The position numbers were made by a program, and so were the translations under genes. The notes under the pieces are model-generated. The model saw only the letters and a program-made list of their open reading frames with translations, ran no database searches and had not been told where the DNA came from. Shown here piece after piece: positions 20,652 through 24,978 of a DNA stretch of 24,978 nt (its first letter is position 1; each line of letters starts with the position of its first letter). The stretch is from Physocladia obscura (lineage: Eukaryota; Chytridiomycota; Chytridiomycetes; Chytridiales; Chytriomycetaceae). Location: contig JADGJH010000212.1 of the NCBI GenBank assembly GCA_027596945.1, positions 1 to 24,978 of the forward strand, given 5' to 3'.

Positions 20652-21962
20652 TGGTGCACACCTGCGATTGCATCCCATCCCCATCTTGGTCCTCATTTAA
20701 TCTGACTCTCCCATGCACCACCCCATCGCCGAATTTTAGCTTTCCAGACGTTATACTGCCACATGATATACTAAATGGGACAATAACATCTTGCATCTCC
20801 ATTTGTCCTTTCTAAACATAATTACGTTGCTAATCCGTGAATTATATTTAGGCTTTCGTCAAGATTGTGAAGAACAAGGCTTACTACAAGCGTTACCAAA
20901 CAAAGTACCGCAGAAGAAGAGGTTGGTTTTTCGCCTAAACTCAAAAAAGCGTTGAGCGATTAGCCAATACTTCGAATATTCAAGTGATGATCAAACAATA
21001 TGGTATAGTTCAGCTGAAACTATCGTGTTGAATTTAAAGCAAAATGTCTTTCGCTCCTATCTGATCCCCCATTATTTTATAAATTTTTTTGCTTTTTTTT
21101 AAACGCGTTAATATTGACTGTTTCTTTTACAGAGGGAAAGACTGACTACCAATCCCGTAAGGCCCTTGTTACCCAAGCTAAGAATAAGTACAATTCGCCA
21201 AAGTACCGACTCGTTGTGCGCATCACCAACAAGGACATTGTTGCGCAGATTGTTTACGCGAAGATCCAGGGTGATGTAGTTCTTGCTGCCGCATACTCAC
21301 ACGAACTTCCACGGTACGGAGTCAAAGTCGGCCTCACCAACTGGTCTGCCGCGTACTGCACCGGTCTCCTGATTGCCAGACGTTTGCTTACTCAGCTCAA
21401 TCTCGCCGACAAATACGAAGGAAACCAGGAAATCGACGGAACTTACTACGAAGTTGAGGCAGTTGACGATGCTCCGCGTCCATTTCAATGTTTCTTGGAT
21501 GTTGGTCTCCGCCGCACCACCACTGGCTCGCGTGTCTTCGGTGTGCTTAAGGGTGCCGTTGATGGTGGTCTGAAGATTCCACACTCCGAAAACAGATTCC
21601 CAGGCTGGGACACCAGCTCTAAGGAACTCGATGCCGAAACTCTCCGCAAGTACATTGTCGGAGGACACGTCAGCGAGTACATGGCTGAGCTTGAGGAGGA
21701 CGATGAGGACTCATACAAGCGCCAATTTGCCAAATACATTGAGGAGGAAATTTCCCCAGATGACTTTGAGGAGCTGTACGAGAAAGCTCACGAAGCTATT
21801 CGCGAGAACCCTGAGCGCATCGCCAAGGAGCACGAATACGATGACGAAGCAAAAGAAAAGCTCAAGAAGTTCAAGATGCAGCGCAGAAACTTGAAACAGA
21901 GAGTTGACCGCATCAAGCAAAAGAAGGCTTCGTGGTTGGCAAAGCGTGCTGCTGAGGAGTAA
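20652..21962 (+). CDS. RPL5: 60S ribosomal protein L5 (uL18)
   Basis: Binds 5S rRNA and is delivered with it to the 60S subunit as part of the 5S RNP. Certain exons are 20852-20921, encoding [22 protein letters not shown], and 21133-21962, from the split glutamate and GKTDYQSRK to the stop. Conserved blocks include [50 protein letters not shown] and [14 protein letters not shown], with a basic C-terminus. Exon 1 apparently holds only the initiator ATG. I prefer 20652-20654 (A at -3, immediate GT, 197-nt intron), giving 300 aa like other eukaryotic L5. The alternative is ATG at 20268-20270 with a 581-nt intron. A branch-like GCTAAT precedes the exon 2 acceptor. Intron 2 (20922-21132, 211 nt) is far longer than the neighbours' introns and hosts a box C/D snoRNA. 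AATAAA lies at 22024-22029. Confidence 0.93.
20978..21070 (+). ncRNA. Intron-encoded box C/D snoRNA
   Basis: Lies in intron 2 of RPL5. Box C GTGATGA is at 20984-20990, D' CTGA at 21014-21017, C' GTGTTGA (one mismatch) at 21025-21031 and D CTGA at 21061-21064. Box D is 68 nt before the 3' splice site, a usual distance for an intronic snoRNA. The D guide GTCTTTCGCTCCTAT (21046-21060) is complementary, with one G-U wobble, to the LSU rRNA segment AUAGGGGCGAAAGAC as I remember it from yeast and human. The segment before D', TATAGTTC, can pair with GAACUAUG in the same rRNA domain. Both elements, in this order, resemble what I recall of the U80/snR60 family. A strict D+5 count points to the fifth base of AUAGG, not to A807 or A817 of yeast, so the exact target is open. 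No strong terminal stem is visible, and the ends are approximate. Confidence 0.85.
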
Positions 21963-22271
21963 ATGTTATTGCACTTCTGTTCAGTTGCTGCAACAATCTT
22001 TTTTGAAGCAAAAATTGGGTGAAAATAAATTCCAATCGTTTCTCTAAAAAAGTTTTGTCTGCTGTTCATACATGTTTGACTGCCGTATTACATTAAACTG
22101 CAACTTTGGACAGGAAGATACTTGAGAGATACGGAGCCTTTGTTTGCAATATCGAACTGTTTGGCTTATCTTACAAAACTTACAGTTTTCGATCTATTTT
22201 CTTCACACCCAGCACATTTTTAATAGGTTAAAAACAGTCCAGATATTCTGTTGAAATATGAATCTGTCCCG

Positions 22272-22295
22272 TTAACTTGGTTGGAAACAAGTTAA
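22272..22295. repeat. Perfect 8-bp inverted repeat
   Basis: TTAACTTG (22272-22279) and CAAGTTAA (22288-22295) are exact reverse complements around an 8-nt loop. This could be a dimeric protein site or a hairpin; it is too far past the RPL5 poly(A) signal to be an obvious end-of-transcript element. Confidence 0.5.
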
Positions 22296-22310
22296 TTTTC
22301 GTTGGGTACC

Positions 22311-22391
22311 ACTTTGTTGCGAAACTTAACAGGTGTGAATTCTGTTTGGTCTATGGATCAGTTATAACCACTTGTTTGCGAAACTCGACAG
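22311..22391 (+). repeat. Pair of 22-nt direct repeats
   Basis: Units at 22311-22332 and 22370-22391 match at 18 of 22 positions and share the core TTGCGAAACT and the end ACAG. They start 59 nt apart, about 530-610 nt upstream of the transporter ATG. Confidence 0.5.
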
Positions 22392-22922
22392 TTAAAGAGT
22401 CATTTTCAATAAAAAACATATTGATTCACTGTTAAATATATTTTTTTGATCATGTCCTTTACTATATAATCCTTCATAAAATTATAATTAAATTGGCTGA
22501 AAAAGATCTTGGGGGTGGCGTCAATGAGAAGATTTGAATTGTAAGAAAATCAGACGGAAAACACCAATATCCGTGTTAAAATTAAATTATTATTAAATCA
22601 AAATTAGATTCAAGTTTGAAATTGTTTGTGATTGTTGGTTCCACCACTCAATGATGGAAATCTCCAAAGTTGCAGATTTTTCTGAGATTTTTCAAAAACG
22701 ATTTTATTTAGATCTGGGCAACAAAAATGAGAAAAATATCAAGTGATAATTTCAACTATATCGAATCTGTTTTGATTCTCTTAAAGTCCTTGGACAGTTC
22801 GTGAGCAGAGAATGAAAAAATAAAAATTTTAGATCTCATCTCCAGCAAAAGATTTCGTGGAAAGCAATTGAAAATTGGAAAAAAGAAAAAAAGAAAAGAA
22901 AAAAAAACTGCCTAAAACCCAC

Positions 22923-24700
22923 ATGAGCGAGAAAGTTACGGTTGAAGTGACGGAAGAAGATACTATGCAGGCCCTTTCCGGCAGTGATAAAAGTACTGAC
23001 AAGCCGTTATTTGGCAAACGTCCGGCAAAAACCGTCGGATTCCACTTGGCGATTTGGATTCCACTCACGGCATTTATTATTGCTCTGATCGTTCAGGGCA
23101 AAGGCAAACCTGGATATGAGTTTGCTATTTTTGTATACGTGCTGATCACGTTGCGTTTCCTCGCCCAACATGTTTCAATGAGCCAGCTCATTTACAGTTG
23201 AGTTCCTATTTGTTGTCGACCAAAATTTTCCTGACTAACGAAAAAAAATAATTAACAGAGCCGTTGGGTGTTGTTTTCGATGCCGTTTTTGGGTGGATTC
23301 CAAAGGTCATTCCGGAAAAATTCCGAATGTGGGTCCTTGCCGCCATCTACGTTGCCGTTGCTGTGTTGTTTGCATGTTTGTCACCAGCCACTGATTTGGG
23401 CACGATTCCACAGCGGCTCCAGTCTCTTGCCGGAATTGTGGTTATGACTCTTGTTCTTTACACTTTTTCAAGAAACAAGAAAGCGATCAACTGGAGAACT
23501 GTCGTGGTTGGATTCATCTGCCAGTTTATTATTGCGTTGTTTGTCTTGCGCACGCAAGTTGGAGTCAATATTTTCTACTTTCTGTCCAGTATGATCACGA
23601 CATTTTTGAGCGAATCGACTGCAGGACTCGAGTTTATTCTCGGTGCTAAATCGAGCAATCCTTTCCAGTACACGTTTGCTGTTTCTGTCCTTCCGGCAAT
23701 CATGTTTTTTTGCGCTGTTATTTCAATTATTTATTACCTAGGTGCTATGCAGTACGTTATTGGAAAGTTTGCCTGGCTTATGGTACGTCTCATGGACACA
23801 TCTGGCGGTGAATCTATCGTCGCGGCCGCATCTCCATTTGTCGGTATGGGTGAATCCGCACTACTCGTACGACCTTTTGTTGAATTCATGACAAACTCTG
23901 AGCTCCACAGTGCCATGACTTCGGGATTTGCAACAATTTCTGGATCAGTCCTACTCGCATATATCAACTACACTGGAAATTCACCACAATCAACATCAAC
24001 TATTCTCGCATCCTGCCTTATGTCTGTTCCTTGTTCTATGCTAGTTTCCAAGATTGTATACCCAGAGACTGAAGAGAGTATTACCAAAGGAATTGTGCAG
24101 GTGCCAGAAAGTACTGAAGAAAAAGATGTGAATGCGCTCGACGCTGCCAGTAAAGGTGCTTCAATTGGCGTTCAGCTTGCGCTTATGATTACTGGCTCGC
24201 TGTTAGCCATCATCTCGTTATATCAGGCTTGTAACGACCTTGTAGCATGGGCATTTGGAATGCTGGATATTTCAAACTGGATTGATTCAACCCAACCGAT
24301 TTCAATTGCGCTGATACTTTCGTACATTTTTTATCCAATCTCACTTTGCGTTGGAATCCCTCCAGTCAACGCGCGCAAAGCTGCAGAGTTCTTGGCAACA
24401 AAAATCGTTGTCAACGAATTTGCGGCATATTCCGCCTTGAACGCTTACGCGTTCAGTCCAAATGCCACAGCAAATGGTTCATTCCCGCTTAATGGTGTCT
24501 TTGATGTAAGAACTGTTCGGTTGCTTGCATTTGCTTTGTGTGGGTTTGCGAATATTGGGTCAATTGGTATCCAGATTTCGGTCCTTGGGGTTATTGCCCC
24601 AACTAGAAAGAAGGATTTAGCTCAACTTGCTTTATCGGCAATGATCACTGGTGCTTTTTCAACTTGGATTAGTGCTGCTGTTGCAGGTGCAACTCTTTGA
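22923..24700 (+). CDS. Concentrative nucleoside transporter (CNT, SLC28 family)
   Basis: Imports nucleosides by cation symport, presumably at the plasma membrane. Exons 22923-23196 and 23259-24700 with one 62-nt intron (phase 1, CTAAC branch site at about 23235); product 571 aa. A short acidic cytosolic N-terminus is followed by many hydrophobic helices. Family marks are GMGESALLVRPF (about 285-296), which occupies the substrate and ion site where animal CNTs have QTEAP, then MTSGFATISGSV, and the CNT signature ATKIVVNEFAAY (about 471-482), which matches (G/A)XKX3NEFVA except for one V to A change. The C-terminal SIGIQISVLG and APTRKKDL blocks also fit. I chose the start at 22923 because upstream codons in frame are a lysine-rich run without ATG. 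AATAAA lies at 24759-24764, 59 nt after the stop. A free-living fungus could use it for nucleoside salvage. Confidence 0.95.
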
Positions 24701-24978
24701 ACGAGACAAAAAAAAAAATGAAATGAAACTGGATGAGTTTTATGGGGTTGTGCTGTAAAATAAAATATTCAAACTTCACAAATTGAATTCTTAGCTGTAA
24801 AACGAAGGAAAAAAGCAGTTGGCATTGGTTGTCAGATAATGAAAACTACTTCCAGAACAATCCAATACTCTTTTGCGATTTTTCCAAAATGGATTCAAAA
24901 TTTGTTTCACTCCAAAAAAAAAAAAAAACAACGTAAAAAATAAAGTACCAAAAACTCTGATACACAGAGTTAATATAG
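24701..24978. other. 3' flank of the transporter gene
   Basis: Contains the probable poly(A) signal AATAAA (24759-24764) and several A runs (24709-24718 and 24914-24928). No other feature was recognised before the window ends. Confidence 0.5.

Larger units (their letters stand above)
21963..22922. other. Intergenic DNA between RPL5 and CNT with short repeats
   Basis: Holds the RPL5 poly(A) signal (22024-22029) and the upstream region of the transporter. An 8-bp-arm hairpin lies at 22272-22295 and a pair of near-identical 22-nt direct repeats at 22311-22332 and 22370-22391. The last 50 nt before the transporter ATG are a purine-rich, A-dominated leader. No gene was recognised. Confidence 0.5.

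Noticed and set aside
20413..20802. 129-codon minus-strand open frame
   Set aside because: No recognisable domain, antisense to the RPL5 leader and first intron, and no comparable support such as conserved motifs or a clear promoter.
1..24978. tRNA genes and CRISPR arrays
   Set aside because: No GGTTCRANNCC-type B box with a matching cloverleaf and no regularly spaced repeats were found; CRISPR is not expected in a eukaryotic nuclear genome.

Overview
This is a nuclear eukaryotic window, most likely from an early-diverging, chytrid-like fungus. The evidence is a fungal-type single-chain acetyl-CoA carboxylase, short spliceosomal introns (mostly 50-85 nt) with variable GT donors, fungal-type sugar-porter and CNT transporters, and AT-rich intergenic DNA. 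The fungal assignment is fairly secure; the chytrid placement is an inference. All gene models are my own manual splices, and each closes in frame.

Layout. 1-3340 has no intact gene, is almost free of CG dinucleotides (six counted), and holds a decayed Ty1/copia reverse transcriptase at about 2276-2833. Next, on the minus strand, come acetyl-CoA carboxylase (10485-3341, seven exons, 2240 aa) and a membrane-anchored beta-lactamase-fold serine hydrolase (12798-11148, two exons, 530 aa). 12799-14900 is non-coding; most of it (about 13325-14485) is a second CpG-poor island with diverged direct repeats and an imperfect foldback. A sugar porter of the fungal lactose-permease-like group (16527-14901, three exons, 503 aa, minus) is divergent from a GH35 beta-galactosidase (17568-19993, five exons, 726 aa, plus), with about 1.04 kb between their start codons. 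The plus strand continues with ribosomal protein uL18/RPL5 (exon 1 uncertain, to 21962) and a concentrative nucleoside transporter (22923-24700, two exons, 571 aa).

Functional reading. The permease and the beta-galactosidase, which has no signal peptide, look like a divergent uptake-plus-hydrolysis module for a beta-galactoside, analogous in layout to LAC12-LAC4 of Kluyveromyces but with a GH35 enzyme. The 211-nt second intron of RPL5 carries a well-formed box C/D snoRNA (C 20984-20990, D' 21014-21017, C' 21025-21031, D 21061-21064), whose 15-nt guide matches a conserved LSU rRNA segment with one G-U wobble. The carboxylase keeps a Snf1/AMPK-like serine site and has a two-residue contraction beside the catalytic GELRGG motif.

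The most interesting signals are the intron-hosted snoRNA, the divergent galactoside module, the two sharply bounded CpG-depleted compartments, and an unusual number of introns that are multiples of three and stop-free (4 of 16).
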